Shown one piece after another: positions 17,559-27,444 of a stretch of DNA of 64,000 nt. The DNA comes from Flavobacterium gelatinilyticum (GTDB taxonomy: Bacteria; Bacteroidota; Bacteroidia; Flavobacteriales; Flavobacteriaceae). The first letter of the stretch is position 1, and each line of letters starts with the position of its first letter. The notes beneath the pieces were generated by a model. That model was not told where the DNA came from. It made no database searches and saw nothing but the letters and a program-made list of their open reading frames with translations. A program made the position numbers and the translations under genes. Location: assembly GCF_027111295.1 (NCBI RefSeq), contig NZ_CP114287.1:2852001-2916000 (forward strand), in the 5' to 3' direction.

Positions 17559-17589
17559 ATGATCAGCGCTTTTTTGTACCGCTGATCAT
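17559..17589. terminator. Hairpin between convergent DUF3078 gene and dgt
   Basis: Perfect 10-base arms (ATGATCAGCG at 17559-17568, complement at 17580-17589) enclose an 11-base loop. The hairpin includes the last codons and stop codon of dgt, so part of the terminator is coding. On the minus strand it is followed by AT-rich sequence rather than a clean T-run, so terminator strength is uncertain. Confidence 0.6.
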
Positions 17590-18909
17590 TTCATATAATT
17601 CTAACGCATTTCCATCTGTCAAAAGAGATACATAATGGCAGATATGAAGCAGACGCTCGTATAAATTAGCTTTTTCCAGATGATGTTTTTCAGGGAGCAT
17701 TTTTAGGATTAATTTATCATAATTTGATGCTGTCCCTTCATATTTGTTATTAAATGCCGTTATAAATTTATCCAGAAGTGTCTGGATAATTTGATAACCT
17801 ACAATTTCTTTTTCGATTACTTCACGGCTCTGATAGATTTTTTCGACACTTAAGTTAATAATATCTTTCATCTGGGCTTTGTATTTGCTTTTTTCTGTCA
17901 AAGCATACGGAAAATTTCCTGCCAGAATTGCTTCTTCATTTTCAATAAATACATCAACTGCATCATTAATTAAAGCTCCAATTGCCAAAGCACGCAGGTA
18001 ACTGATTCTATCTTCTTTTGTTTCAAGCAGTTTATATTTGGCAACACCAATATTATCTTTTACCAGCTTGATTAAATATTCTAAAGCATAATCTTCAGAA
18101 ACCAAACCTAAATTGATTCCGTCTTCAAAATCAATTATGGTGTAGCAGATATCATCTGCAGCTTCAACTAAATAAGCCAGAGGATGTCTTTCGTAACCTA
18201 GATCGCCGTCTTCTTTATTGGCAATCAACCCCATATCTTCAGCAACTTCCTGAAAGAATACTTTGTCTAACTGAAAGAAACCGTATTTTTTATCGGCTAT
18301 ATTATTGGTTGGTTTTTTAGGAAGACTTTCTTTTGGGTATTTCATAAAAGCGCCCAAAGTAGCGTATGAAATCCTAAGTCCGCCTTCAATTCCGGGACGG
18401 CTTCCGGTAAGGACAGAAAATCCGTTTGCATTTCCCTCAAAATCAATCAAATCCTGCCATTGTTTAGCCGTAAGTTTGTCTTTGTATTTTAGTCCTTTTC
18501 CGCTGGAAAAATATTCGCCGATTGCTTTTTCTCCAGAATGTCCAAATGGTGGATTCCCAATATCATGTGCCAATGAAGCCGCAGCCACAATAGCACCAAA
18601 ATCATTCATATGATAGCCGTGAACTTCTTTTAAATATGGGTATTTTTCAAGGATTTTTTTTCCAACCAAACGTCCTAAAGATCTTCCTACAACCGATACT
18701 TCTAAACTGTGTGTGAGTCGTGTATGAACAAAATCTGTTTTAGAAAGCGGAATAACCTGGGTTTTATCCTGTAATGAGCGAAACGCGGCCGAGAAGATAA
18801 TGCGGTCGTAATCTACCTCAAAACCTAATCGTGTATCATCTTGTTCTATACGTAATCTTTTACTTGTGTCGCCTTGTTTCTTAAGAGATAAAAGTTGTTC
18901 CCAGTTCAT
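17563..18909 (-). CDS. dgt: Deoxyguanosinetriphosphate triphosphohydrolase (HD family)
   Basis: The dGTPase hydrolyses dGTP to deoxyguanosine and tripolyphosphate and helps balance nucleotide pools. The HD-domain metal ligands are visible: HTRLTHSLEV near residue 62 and AHDIGNPPFGHSGE near residue 115, with a later Asp in EAADDICY. The N-terminal RTRF/QDDTRLGFEVDYDRI region and the 448-residue length suit the longer dGTPase class of Bacteroidota. The last codons overlap a hairpin shared with the convergent DUF3078 gene. Substrate preference for dGTP over other dNTPs is assumed from the family. Confidence 0.92.
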   Translation of the reverse strand: MNWEQLLSLKKQGDTSKRLRIEQDDTRLGFEVDYDRIIFSAAFRSLQDKTQVIPLSKTDFVHTRLTHSLEVSVVGRSLGRLVGKKILEKYPYLKEVHGYHMNDFGAIVAAASLAHDIGNPPFGHSGEKAIGEYFSSGKGLKYKDKLTAKQWQDLIDFEGNANGFSVLTGSRPGIEGGLRISYATLGAFMKYPKESLPKKPTNNIADKKYGFFQLDKVFFQEVAEDMGLIANKEDGDLGYERHPLAYLVEAADDICYTIIDFEDGINLGLVSEDYALEYLIKLVKDNIGVAKYKLLETKEDRISYLRALAIGALINDAVDVFIENEEAILAGNFPYALTEKSKYKAQMKDIINLSVEKIYQSREVIEKEIVGYQIIQTLLDKFITAFNNKYEGTASNYDKLILKMLPEKHHLEKANLYERLLHICHYVSLLTDGNALELYEMISGTKKR

Positions 18910-19050
18910 TTTTGTATTTTAGATTTCAGATTGCAGGTTTTTTAGATTTTTCATCTAAAATTCAAAAATACGTTTTATTTAGGATTTCATTCAACAAAAA
19001 ATACTATTTTAAAGATAATCTGCAAAGGATTCAGATTAAGCAAAAACTAT

Positions 19051-19833
19051 CTACTTAAGTATGACATTTTTAAAGTATTTCTGAAAAATGGCCAATGCTT
19101 CTTCTTTGCTTTCTTTCGTAGGCGGCTTTGTTTCTTTTAGTGCATACGGCATTTTCAGCAATTCCCATTTTTGAGATCCCAGCTGATGAAACGGAATAAT
19201 TTCGACTCTTTCAACGGTTTTATAATTTGTAAAATACTGCCCCCATTCTTCGAGATATTCGGGCTGATCTGTCCAGCCGGGAACTAGAACATAGCGCAGC
19301 CACATAGGTTTTCCCGTTGATTCTCTGTAAGCTGCAACTTCTAAAGTATTTTTGTTGGTCAGGCCTGTTAATTTGTGATGTATATCGTCGTTGATGTGTT
19401 TTACATCCAGAAGAAGTATATCTGAATTATCAAAAAGTTCGTGTGCCTGATGGTTGTTAAGCCTGCCATTGGTATCCAGACAGGTATTAATTCCTTCTTC
19501 ATGAAGGCGTTTAAAAAAGTGAAGCAATTTTGTTCGCTGCAATAAGGGTTCTCCGCCGGAAACGGTTACACCGCCGGTTTTCCCGAAATAACTTTTTTGA
19601 CGAACAGCTCTTTTTACCAATTCTTCTATTTCGACTAATGAACCGCCTTTTACATCGAGTGTATCGGGGTTTTGGCAGTACAAACATCTAAACTGGCATC
19701 CTTGTACAAAAACCACCATTCTGATGCCGGGTCCGTCGTGGGTTCCGAAAGTTTCAAGAGAATGTATTCTCAAATGATCCGGATCGTCAATGTTTAATTT
19801 AACAGCTTCAATATCTTGTAATGGAAAATACAT
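19051..19833 (-). CDS. pflA: Pyruvate formate-lyase activating enzyme
   Basis: This radical-SAM enzyme makes the glycyl radical of PflB. The 4Fe-4S motif CQFRCLYC (CxxxCxxC, near residue 50) and the SAM-contacting TVSGGEPLLQ segment are present, with the family start SLETFGTHDGPGIRMVVF. The 260-residue length is right and there is no extra ferredoxin insert, as expected for PflA rather than other glycyl-radical activases. It lies 71 bases downstream of pflB. An imperfect terminator sits in that gap, so pflA is probably expressed by partial read-through. Confidence 0.95.
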   Translation of the reverse strand: MYFPLQDIEAVKLNIDDPDHLRIHSLETFGTHDGPGIRMVVFVQGCQFRCLYCQNPDTLDVKGGSLVEIEELVKRAVRQKSYFGKTGGVTVSGGEPLLQRTKLLHFFKRLHEEGINTCLDTNGRLNNHQAHELFDNSDILLLDVKHINDDIHHKLTGLTNKNTLEVAAYRESTGKPMWLRYVLVPGWTDQPEYLEEWGQYFTNYKTVERVEIIPFHQLGSQKWELLKMPYALKETKPPTKESKEEALAIFQKYFKNVILK

Positions 19834-19854
19834 AGTTCCTGAATAAAATTGGAT

Positions 19855-19887
19855 AAAAAAAGGCCGGCTAACTTTAGCCAGCCTTTT
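19855..19887 (-). terminator. Terminator between pflB and pflA
   Basis: On the minus strand the arms GGCTGGCTA and TAGCCGGCC (one mismatch) enclose a short loop, followed by a run of seven T. It lies directly after the pflB stop, so it likely reduces pflA transcript relative to pflB. Confidence 0.8.
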
Positions 19888-19904
19888 TGACTTATAATTG
19901 TTTT

Positions 19905-22139
19905 TTACATCGCTTCGTGGAAGGTACGTGCAATAACTTCCAGCTGATGTGCTCTTGATAATCTGACAAAGTTAACAGCATAACCTGAAACTCTAATCGT
20001 TAACTGCGGATGGTTTTCTGGATGATTGTAAGCATCTTGCAGTGTTTCGCGATTTAGTACGTTTACATTTAAGTGATGTGCCATCTGCTCAAAATATCCG
20101 TTTATTACATTTACTAAATTCGTAACCTGTTCTTCTCTGTTATCTCCTAATGATTTCGGGATCATAGAGAAGGTATTCGAGATTCCGTCTTGCGCATCTT
20201 TATAATCCAGTTTTGCAACAGAATTTAACGAAGCAATTGCCCCGCTGCTGTCACGTCCGTGCATTGGGTTTGCACCCGGTGCAAAAGATTCACCATCTTT
20301 ACGTCCGTCAGGAGTTGCTCCTGTATTTGTTCCGTACATTACATTTGACGTGATTGTTAACAATGAAAGTGTAGGCGTTGCATTTTTGTATGCTTCGTGT
20401 CTTCTAAGCTCATTGATAAAGAAAGCAGTCACTTCTTTTGCAATTGAATCTACCCTGTCATCATCATTTCCAAATTTAGGATAATCCCCTTCAATATTAA
20501 AATCTACTGTAAGTCCGTTTTCGTCTCTTACCGGTTTTACTTTAGCATATTTTATAGCTGATAATGAGTCGGCAATAATAGAGATTCCGGCAGCTCCGTA
20601 TGCAATATCAACGTGCGGATCTGAATCGATTAATGCCATTTGTGCTCTTTCGTAGTAATACTTATCATGCATATAATGAATAATATACATTGATTTAGCA
20701 TATACTCTGGCCAATTCTTTCATTGCATTTTTAAAAGAATTGTATACTACATCATAATCCAGTACTTCGTCGTTAATAAACGGAATATCTTTCATGATTA
20801 CAGCACCGCCTTTTTCTTCTCTACCTCCGTTTAAAGCAATTAATAGAGCTTTAGGCAGGTTGGCACGTGCTCCAAAATGCTGGATTGATTTTCCAATTTC
20901 CTGATGAGAAACACAACATGCAATTCCGTAATCATCAGAACCTCTGTTTGGTCTCATTAAATCATCATTTTCGTATTGAATTGATGATGTATCAATTGAA
21001 ACTTCGGCACAGAAATTTTTGAATCCTTCCGGAAGATTTTCTGACCATAAAACAGTTAAGTTTGGTTCAGGAGAAGCTCCTAAGTTGTATAAAGTCTGAA
21101 GAAATCTGAATGATGTTTTAGTAACTTTTGTTCTTCCGTCATTAAACATCCCTCCAATACATTCTGTAACCCATGTTGGGTCTCCACCAAAGATTTCATC
21201 GTAAGCACCTGGTCTTAAGTGGCGAACCATTCTTAATTTCATCACAAACTGATCTACCAGTTCCTGGGCTTCGCTTTCTGTAATTGTTCCTTGTTCCAGA
21301 TCTCTTTCGATGAAAATATCAAGGAAAGAAGATACATTACCTAATGACATTGCAGCTCCGTCTTGTTCTTTTACTGCTGCTAAATAAGCAAAATACACCC
21401 ATTGTACAGCTTCTTTTGCATTTTGAGCCGGACGAGAAAGGTCAAAACCGTAATCTTCTCCCATTACAAGCATATCCTGCAAGGCACTAATTTGAGCTGC
21501 GATTTCTTCACGAAGACGAACTTTGTGTTCTGTCATTTCGCCGCCCACTTTTACATGGTCTTCTCTTTTAAATTTAATAAGCTGCTCAATACCATACAAA
21601 GCCAGACGACGGAAATCTCCAATGATACGGCCGCGGGCATAATTATCAGGCAAACCTGTTAAGATATGTTTAGAACGGTAATCTCTGATTTCTTTATCGT
21701 AAGCATCAAAAACTTTTTCGTTGTGGTTTTTAGCATAATTAAAGATATCCAATACGCGGTCTGATACTTTTAATCCTCTTTCTTTAACAGCAGACTCAAC
21801 TAATTTGATACCGCCAAAAGGTTTCATGGCACGTTTTAGCAGCTGGTCAGTCTGCAAACCTACAATTACTTCGTCTTCTTTATTAATATAGCCTGGTTTA
21901 AACGCATTTATACTTGAGATAGTTTCTACATCTATTGCTAAACATCCGTTGCTGGCTCTTTCTTTTAATAAAGATTCTTTACAGATATTCCACAAGTTTG
22001 TAGTTTTTGATGATGGTCCGCATAAAAAAGATGAATCTCCCTCATAAGGAGTAATATTTTTTAATACAAAATCCTGAACATTTACTGATGTTTCCCATTT
22101 TCCGGGTGCAAATTCAATTTTTTCGACACTTGCTTTCAT
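19905..22139 (-). CDS. pflB: Formate C-acetyltransferase (pyruvate formate-lyase)
   Basis: PflB splits pyruvate with CoA into acetyl-CoA and formate under low oxygen. It is a glycyl-radical enzyme of the cytosol. The catalytic Cys pair is in GIACCVSHQ (Cys408-Cys409). The radical Gly is Gly719 in [12 protein letters not shown] near the C-terminus. At 744 residues it matches E. coli PflB (760). The activase gene pflA follows, and an OFA-family transporter precedes it on the same strand, which makes a formate production and export set. Its presence suggests fermentative or microaerobic growth in an otherwise respiratory lineage. Confidence 0.97.
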   Translation of the reverse strand: MKASVEKIEFAPGKWETSVNVQDFVLKNITPYEGDSSFLCGPSSKTTNLWNICKESLLKERASNGCLAIDVETISSINAFKPGYINKEDEVIVGLQTDQLLKRAMKPFGGIKLVESAVKERGLKVSDRVLDIFNYAKNHNEKVFDAYDKEIRDYRSKHILTGLPDNYARGRIIGDFRRLALYGIEQLIKFKREDHVKVGGEMTEHKVRLREEIAAQISALQDMLVMGEDYGFDLSRPAQNAKEAVQWVYFAYLAAVKEQDGAAMSLGNVSSFLDIFIERDLEQGTITESEAQELVDQFVMKLRMVRHLRPGAYDEIFGGDPTWVTECIGGMFNDGRTKVTKTSFRFLQTLYNLGASPEPNLTVLWSENLPEGFKNFCAEVSIDTSSIQYENDDLMRPNRGSDDYGIACCVSHQEIGKSIQHFGARANLPKALLIALNGGREEKGGAVIMKDIPFINDEVLDYDVVYNSFKNAMKELARVYAKSMYIIHYMHDKYYYERAQMALIDSDPHVDIAYGAAGISIIADSLSAIKYAKVKPVRDENGLTVDFNIEGDYPKFGNDDDRVDSIAKEVTAFFINELRRHEAYKNATPTLSLLTITSNVMYGTNTGATPDGRKDGESFAPGANPMHGRDSSGAIASLNSVAKLDYKDAQDGISNTFSMIPKSLGDNREEQVTNLVNVINGYFEQMAHHLNVNVLNRETLQDAYNHPENHPQLTIRVSGYAVNFVRLSRAHQLEVIARTFHEAM

Positions 22140-22248
22140 AACTATTGGTATTTAATAGATTTATTGTAATCAAAATTCGACAAAATCACGTTTAAAAAAC
22201 ATGATAATAGTCAGTAAATCAGCTTATTTTTTAAAAAATCCGCAAACG

Positions 22249-23427
22249 TTATCGAGAAATAAGTCTCGATTTTGTCAATAAACAAAATATTGAAGTAAAT
22301 CCTAAAATTGCTGCAAAAAAGCAGAAGATTACGTTATAATCTTTAGTAAATGACAGCAATCCGGGCCCTGCAAAAGCCGCAACTGACCATGCGATTAATA
22401 TAAAACCAAAAGGAGCATTCATTTTATCTGCTCCGTAAACGTCTTTTACAAACGCCGGCATAGTGGCAAATGCTCCCCCGTAACAACTGATGATGATAAA
22501 AACAAGAAGCTGAAATAACACCGCATTTTGAGTCTGGGTTAAAATAAAGAAACAGGAAGTACCTATTGTAAAAAAGAGGAAAAAGGTTAACCATCGTCCT
22601 ATCTTATCAGAAGCACTCGACCAGAACAGCCTGCCAAATCCGTTAAAAAAGCCAATTAAACCCACGAAATTGATGGCCTGCGCATCATCTAGATGAATAA
22701 CTTCTTTAGACATGGGCGCCGCAATCGAAATTAAGGCAATACCGCAGGTAGTATTAAGGAATAAAAACAGCCAGAGACTGTAAAAACGAACATCTGTTAA
22801 TAATTCTTTTAAATGTATCGAAGAATTCTGCACTGCCGCAGTTTCGGTTTCAGCACTTGAATCAGGAAGCGAAAGGCAGAATGACGCCAATATCATTAAA
22901 AGAAAATAAATACTTCCCAGCAAATAAAAAGTTCCCGAAACACCGCATAATTCTACTAAAGGCAAAATAAGCCTTGAGGCAACGACAGAGCCTACTGCAA
23001 ATGACATAATAACGAGTCCGCTGGCAAAACCGGGTTTATCAGGAAACCATTTGACCACCACCGAAACGGGTGTTATATAACCAAAGCCAAGACCTATACC
23101 GCTTATAATCCCAAAAAATAAATAAAATAAGACCAGGGATTTTATGGCAATCGCAAAACCGCTTCCAAGTAAACCAATGCCAAAGAATAAAGCCGCAAGC
23201 AGTCCTGCATTTTTAGGGCCGATTTTGCGAACAAACTTTTGCATAAAAGCCGCCGTAAGTCCTAAAAAGCAAATGGCAAGACTAAAGGAAAGTTTTAACT
23301 GGCTGCTGTCCCAGCCGTTTAGAGAGTTTATAGGGTTTATCCAGACACTGTAAGCGTAAATAGAACCAATTGATAATTGCAGCATCATTCCTGCTAGTGC
23401 AACTACCCATTTATTTTTTGTTTTCAT
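22249..23427 (-). CDS. MFS transporter, oxalate/formate antiporter-like (OFA family)
   Basis: This ~392-residue polytopic inner-membrane protein has about twelve hydrophobic segments. The N-terminal part (SIGSIYAYSVWINPI) and the segment GIGLGFGYITPVSVVVKWFPDKPG match the OFA family of the major facilitator superfamily. I prefer the ATG at 23427 (start MKTKNKW), but one at 23439 is in frame and equally close to the gap. The gene sits 109 bases upstream of pflB on the same strand, so formate export or a monocarboxylate exchange is a reasonable role. The substrate is inferred from context, not seen. Confidence 0.85.
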   Translation of the reverse strand: MKTKNKWVVALAGMMLQLSIGSIYAYSVWINPINSLNGWDSSQLKLSFSLAICFLGLTAAFMQKFVRKIGPKNAGLLAALFFGIGLLGSGFAIAIKSLVLFYLFFGIISGIGLGFGYITPVSVVVKWFPDKPGFASGLVIMSFAVGSVVASRLILPLVELCGVSGTFYLLGSIYFLLMILASFCLSLPDSSAETETAAVQNSSIHLKELLTDVRFYSLWLFLFLNTTCGIALISIAAPMSKEVIHLDDAQAINFVGLIGFFNGFGRLFWSSASDKIGRWLTFFLFFTIGTSCFFILTQTQNAVLFQLLVFIIISCYGGAFATMPAFVKDVYGADKMNAPFGFILIAWSVAAFAGPGLLSFTKDYNVIFCFFAAILGFTSIFCLLTKSRLISR

Positions 23428-23552
23428 AAGATTATACATTTATTTTGGTGAAACAAATGTAGAAGCCGTGATTTACAAAAAAGGTGATTTTTATCGTGTT
23501 TTCGATTAAAAAACCAGAAAACTACGAAATCGATTTATAAAGAAAAATGAAG

Positions 23553-24014
23553 CTAAAACTCTAAGGCTGTGCTGTGTTTGATCTCTCCCATTACAAAAAT
23601 ACTGTTTGTATTTCCTATGTTTTCTATCGTCGATAATTTGTTCATTACAAAATCCTGATAGCTCGCCATATCCTGAACCAGGATTTTTAGCATAAAATCA
23701 TAATCGCCTGCAATATTATAGCATTCTATAATTTCGGGCAGGGCTACAATATCTTTTACAAAATTGCTTCCCACGTTTTTGGCGTGTTCTTTTAAACGCA
23801 CGTTGCAAAAAACCGTCATGCCGCGGTTCATTTTTTTCTTGTCTAAAAGCGCCACATATTTAGTAATATAACCGTCTCTTTCTAGTCTTTTGATACGCTC
23901 ATAAACAGGCGTTACTGTCAGAAATAATTTACTCGCAAGGTCTTTTGTGTTGATATTTGAGTTTTCCTGAAGGTGTTTCAGGATCAGCAGATCGGTTTTA
24001 TCTAAGCTTTCCAT
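23553..24014 (-). CDS. Lrp/AsnC family transcriptional regulator
   Basis: This 153-residue protein has an N-terminal winged helix-turn-helix (DLLILKHLQENSNINTKDLASKLFLTVTPVYERIKRLERDG) and a C-terminal RAM/AsnC effector domain (ECYNIAGDYDFMLKILV). Such proteins bind amino acids and form octamers on DNA. It is transcribed divergently from metE with a 157-base gap that contains a 15-bp palindrome close to the E. coli Lrp consensus. Control of metE by a methionine or other amino-acid signal is therefore likely but inferred. Confidence 0.92.
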   Translation of the reverse strand: MESLDKTDLLILKHLQENSNINTKDLASKLFLTVTPVYERIKRLERDGYITKYVALLDKKKMNRGMTVFCNVRLKEHAKNVGSNFVKDIVALPEIIECYNIAGDYDFMLKILVQDMASYQDFVMNKLSTIENIGNTNSIFVMGEIKHSTALEF

Positions 24015-24148
24015 AGTTTTTTTTACGGCTGAAGGTTCGTTTAAAAGAAATATACAGTAATATAATCTTTAAAACATAATTTTAAAAACACATTTTACTG
24101 AAATAAACTCCAAATATAAGTTTAAAAAACCAATACAATAAATTTGTA

Positions 24149-24163
24149 CAGTAAAAAATACTG
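24149..24163. promoter_or_regulatory. Candidate Lrp/AsnC operator before metE
   Basis: CAGTAAAAAATACTG is a perfect 5-bp dyad with a 5-base spacer. It fits the E. coli Lrp consensus YAGHAWATTWTDCTR at 13 of 15 positions. It lies 8 bases before the metE ATG. Further half sites occur in the same gap: CAGTA at 24055-24059 and TACTG at 24096-24100. Confidence 0.6.
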
Positions 24164-24171
24164 AAATAAAA

Positions 24172-26493
24172 ATGAAAACAAACAATTTAGGTTACCCAAG
24201 AATTGGCAGCAACAGAGAATTAAAAAAAGCCAGCGAACTGTACTGGGCAGGAAAAATTTCGGCTGACGAACTTATCGATGCCGGAAAAGAAATTCGTCTT
24301 CAAAACTGGAAACTACAAGCTCAGGCAGGAGTAGATTTGATTCCGTCTAATGATTTTTCTTTTTATGATCAGGTACTTGATCTTACTTTGGCAGTTGGCG
24401 CAATTCCAACTCGCTACCACAAACTGGCAAAAAGCAATTCATCTCTTGATTTATATTTTGCCATGGCACGAGGATCTCAGAAAAACGGACAAGATGTTGT
24501 TGCTATGGAAATGACAAAATGGTTTGATACCAATTACCATTACATCGTTCCTGAATTCACAAAAAACCAAAAATTTGAATTGTTTTCAGAAAAAATAATC
24601 AACGAATTCAAGGAAGCTATTTCTATTGGCATTAAAACAAAGCCGGTTTTAATCGGTCCAGTTTCTTACTTGTTATTAGGAAAAGAGAAAGAAGAAGGTT
24701 TTCACCGAATTGATCTCATTGATGCTTTGCTTCCTGTTTATTTTGAAATTCTGGAGAAATTACAAGCCGAAAATGCCGAATACATTCAGTTAGACGAGCC
24801 TTTCTTAGCTTTAAATTTAACAGATAAAGAAAGAAATGCTTTCACGAAAGTGTACAACGAAATCAACACTCGTTTCCCAAAACTTAAAATCGTTCTGGCG
24901 AATTATTTTGATTGTTTTGGCGAGAACTTACAAACAGCTCTGGCTCTTCCGGTTGACACTTTTCATTTGGATTTAGTACGCTGTCCGCTTCAGTTAGACG
25001 ATATTTTAGAATCCGGAAAACTAGACTCAAACGTAAATCTTTCTCTTGGAGTGGTTGACGGAAGAAATATCTGGAAAAACGATTTTAAAAAATCATTGGA
25101 ATTAATCAAAAAAGCTGCTGACGCTTTGGGCGAAAACCGAATTCTAATTGCGCCTTCCTGCTCTTTAATCCACAGCCCGTGCGATTTGGATTTGGAAACA
25201 AATGATCAGACACTGACTCCGGAAATCAAACAATGGCTGGCTTTTGCTAAGCAGAAAATTAACGAAATTGTACTTTTAAAACAATTTGCTTCAAACGAAG
25301 TTTCCATTGAAAATTCAGCCGATTTCAAAGAAAATGTTCAGGCCAATGAAAACCGTAAAACTTCAAAATTAATACATAATAATGATGTTAAAGCACGTGT
25401 GGCAGGAATTACAGCTTCTGATGACAAACGTAAAAGCGCATTTGCTGTAAGAAGAAAAAGCCAGATTGAGGCTTTAAAATTACCATTGTTCCCAACTACC
25501 ACAATTGGGTCTTTCCCGCAGACTGCAGAAGTCAGAAGCTGGAGAGCAAAATTTAAAAAGGGAGAATTAACAGCTTCTGAATACAACGATTTGATCGAAA
25601 AAGAAACCGAGGCTGCGATTCGTTTTCAGGAAGAAACCGGAATCGATGTCCTCGTTCATGGTGAGTTTGAACGTAACGATATGGTGGAATACTTCGGAGA
25701 ACAATTATCAGGATTTACTTTTACCAAAAACGGCTGGGTTCAGAGTTACGGCAGCCGATGCGTAAAACCTCCGGTTATTTACGGCGATGTTTCAAGACCA
25801 AATCCTATGACGGTAAAATGGTCTGAATATGCACAATCTCTAACTCCAAAATGGGTAAAAGGTATGCTTACCGGACCTGTAACTATTTTACAATGGTCTT
25901 TTGTCCGCAACGATCAGCCTCGTTCTGAAACCTGTACGCAGATTGCTTTGGCAATTCGTGATGAAGTGGTTGATTTAGAAAAAGCCGGAATTAAAATCAT
26001 TCAGATCGACGAACCTGCTATTCGCGAAGGTCTTCCGTTGAGAAAAGAAGAATGGGCAAAATATTTAGACTGGGCGGTTCGTGCCTTTAGAATTTCCGCC
26101 AGCGGTGTAAACGATGATACGCAGATTCACACTCATATGTGTTACAGCGAATTTAACGACATCATTCAGAACATCGCCGACATGGATGCCGATGTGATTA
26201 CAATTGAATGTTCTCGTTCGCAAATGGAGCTTCTGGATGCTTTTGCCAACTTTAAATATCCAAACGAAATTGGTCCGGGGGTTTACGATATTCACTCACC
26301 TAGAGTTCCATCAAGCGCCGAAATGGTCCGTTTGTTAGAAAAAGCTTCGGCTGTAATTCCTGTAGATCAATTATGGGTAAATCCGGATTGCGGTTTAAAA
26401 ACCCGTCATTGGGACGAAACCAAAAAAGCTTTAATTGAAATGGTTGTCGCAGCTCAGGAAATGCGAACTGCTGTTGAAAATCCGGTTACGTAA
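24172..26493 (+). CDS. metE: Cobalamin-independent methionine synthase
   Basis: MetE transfers the methyl group of 5-methyltetrahydropteroyltriglutamate to homocysteine without B12. The 773-residue protein has the N-terminal domain (LGYPRIGSNRELKKA) and the C-terminal catalytic barrel (PTTTIGSFPQTAEVR). The zinc ligands are in HTHMCYSEFND, in the ECSRS segment and in NPDCGLKTRH. It is divergent from an Lrp-type regulator, with a probable operator next to its start. No SAM riboswitch precedes it, unlike the B12-dependent metH operon and the metX operon in this window, so the two methionine synthases appear to be controlled by different signals. Confidence 0.97.
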   Translation: MKTNNLGYPRIGSNRELKKASELYWAGKISADELIDAGKEIRLQNWKLQAQAGVDLIPSNDFSFYDQVLDLTLAVGAIPTRYHKLAKSNSSLDLYFAMARGSQKNGQDVVAMEMTKWFDTNYHYIVPEFTKNQKFELFSEKIINEFKEAISIGIKTKPVLIGPVSYLLLGKEKEEGFHRIDLIDALLPVYFEILEKLQAENAEYIQLDEPFLALNLTDKERNAFTKVYNEINTRFPKLKIVLANYFDCFGENLQTALALPVDTFHLDLVRCPLQLDDILESGKLDSNVNLSLGVVDGRNIWKNDFKKSLELIKKAADALGENRILIAPSCSLIHSPCDLDLETNDQTLTPEIKQWLAFAKQKINEIVLLKQFASNEVSIENSADFKENVQANENRKTSKLIHNNDVKARVAGITASDDKRKSAFAVRRKSQIEALKLPLFPTTTIGSFPQTAEVRSWRAKFKKGELTASEYNDLIEKETEAAIRFQEETGIDVLVHGEFERNDMVEYFGEQLSGFTFTKNGWVQSYGSRCVKPPVIYGDVSRPNPMTVKWSEYAQSLTPKWVKGMLTGPVTILQWSFVRNDQPRSETCTQIALAIRDEVVDLEKAGIKIIQIDEPAIREGLPLRKEEWAKYLDWAVRAFRISASGVNDDTQIHTHMCYSEFNDIIQNIADMDADVITIECSRSQMELLDAFANFKYPNEIGPGVYDIHSPRVPSSAEMVRLLEKASAVIPVDQLWVNPDCGLKTRHWDETKKALIEMVVAAQEMRTAVENPVT

Positions 26494-26615
26494 TAGTTTT
26501 ACCAGAATATTTTTGTTTTTATGCCGACAGACGGAGTCGAAATTTAGTTATGATTTAGTTTCGGCTTCCTTTTGTCTGGTATTTTTATTTGTAGATTTTT
26601 TTTAAATTTTACCAA

Positions 26616-26643
26616 CAAAAAAGCGCTCCAATTGGAACGCTTT
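26616..26643 (-). terminator. Terminator after outer-membrane protein gene
   Basis: The hairpin AGCG-TCCAATTGGA-CGCT has its A-run on the left, so it ends with T on the minus strand. It lies about 25 bases after the stop of the minus-strand gene. It may also stop metE transcription from the other side. Confidence 0.75.
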
Positions 26644-26667
26644 CCTATTTTAATAAAAGATCTAAAA

Positions 26668-27249
26668 CTAAAAGTTTTTAGAAATCCCGATGTTTACAGT
26701 TTTTCCAAAGTTGAATTCAAATTCCTTAACATCTGGTCCATCATTATTAAAACTCAAATTTTGATACCCAATACCACCAATGCTAAAATTTAATCCAAAA
26801 CCTTTTTTCATATTAATAAAAAGAGCTGGAGTAATACCCGCATAAAAACCATCTCCTTTCGATTCGTTTTCTGCGTCCAACACATTAACAGTATTTTTTT
26901 GATTATGAAAACCAGTGCCTAAATCAGCAAATACTGAAAAAGTTTCTGTTAATGGAACGGTATAACGTAAAAATGCGCCTGCTTTCAAACCATTTGATTT
27001 TGCAGTCATTCTTCCATCAATCTCACTTTTTGAAGAAGCAAACGAGAATTCTCCTCCAACAGTCCAATTATCATGAAACTGATAACCTACTTTGGGAGAA
27101 AAACCAAATTCATGGAAATTATCACTAAATGTTTGAAAATCTCTATCAGAAGAAGAATAACTAATATTTCCTCCAACTAAAACTGTTCCCTTTTGAGCAT
27201 TTACAAAGCCAAAAACTGACAATGCAAGAATGAGTAGCATTTTTTTCAT
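26668..27249 (-). CDS. Outer-membrane beta-barrel protein (OmpA/OmpW-like), copy 1
   Basis: The start MKKMLLILALSVFGFVNAQ at 27249 gives a standard signal peptide; an upstream in-frame ATG at 27297 would bury it. The 193-residue protein is a small barrel: repeated amphipathic strands with Gly/aromatic girdles (FGFSPKVGYQFHDNWTVGGEFSFASS), ending in a C-terminal aromatic (KNF) as outer-membrane proteins do. It is a clear paralogue of the adjacent gene at 27445-28023, sharing the signal peptide, the GYQFHDNWTVGGEF block and the C-terminus. Function beyond an outer-membrane location is unknown. Confidence 0.85.
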   Translation of the reverse strand: MKKMLLILALSVFGFVNAQKGTVLVGGNISYSSSDRDFQTFSDNFHEFGFSPKVGYQFHDNWTVGGEFSFASSKSEIDGRMTAKSNGLKAGAFLRYTVPLTETFSVFADLGTGFHNQKNTVNVLDAENESKGDGFYAGITPALFINMKKGFGLNFSIGGIGYQNLSFNNDGPDVKEFEFNFGKTVNIGISKNF

Positions 27250-27391
27250 ATGTTTATTTATTAAGATTTGACATACAATAAACAATAAAAATACCACGAT
27301 TTAAATGCAACATATTTAATAACAATTCATTAAACTTAATGTACTTTTTTCAAAGCAAAAATTAATAAATCTTAACCTAATTGTTATGTAA

Positions 27392-27418
27392 TAAAAAAAG
27401 CACCCAATTGGGTGCTTT
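27392..27418 (-). terminator. Terminator between the twin outer-membrane genes
   Basis: AAAGCACCC-AATT-GGGTGCTTT is a perfect dyad with an extended A-run on the left, so it ends in T on the minus strand, just after the stop of the 27445-28023 gene. Each twin gene therefore has its own terminator. Confidence 0.88.
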
Positions 27419-27444
27419 ATGAAATTGATATATCTCTAAAAAGA

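Noticed and set aside
26572..26793. 73-codon plus-strand frame after metE
   Set aside because: It spans a terminator and the antisense of the outer-membrane protein gene; no start signal or codon support.
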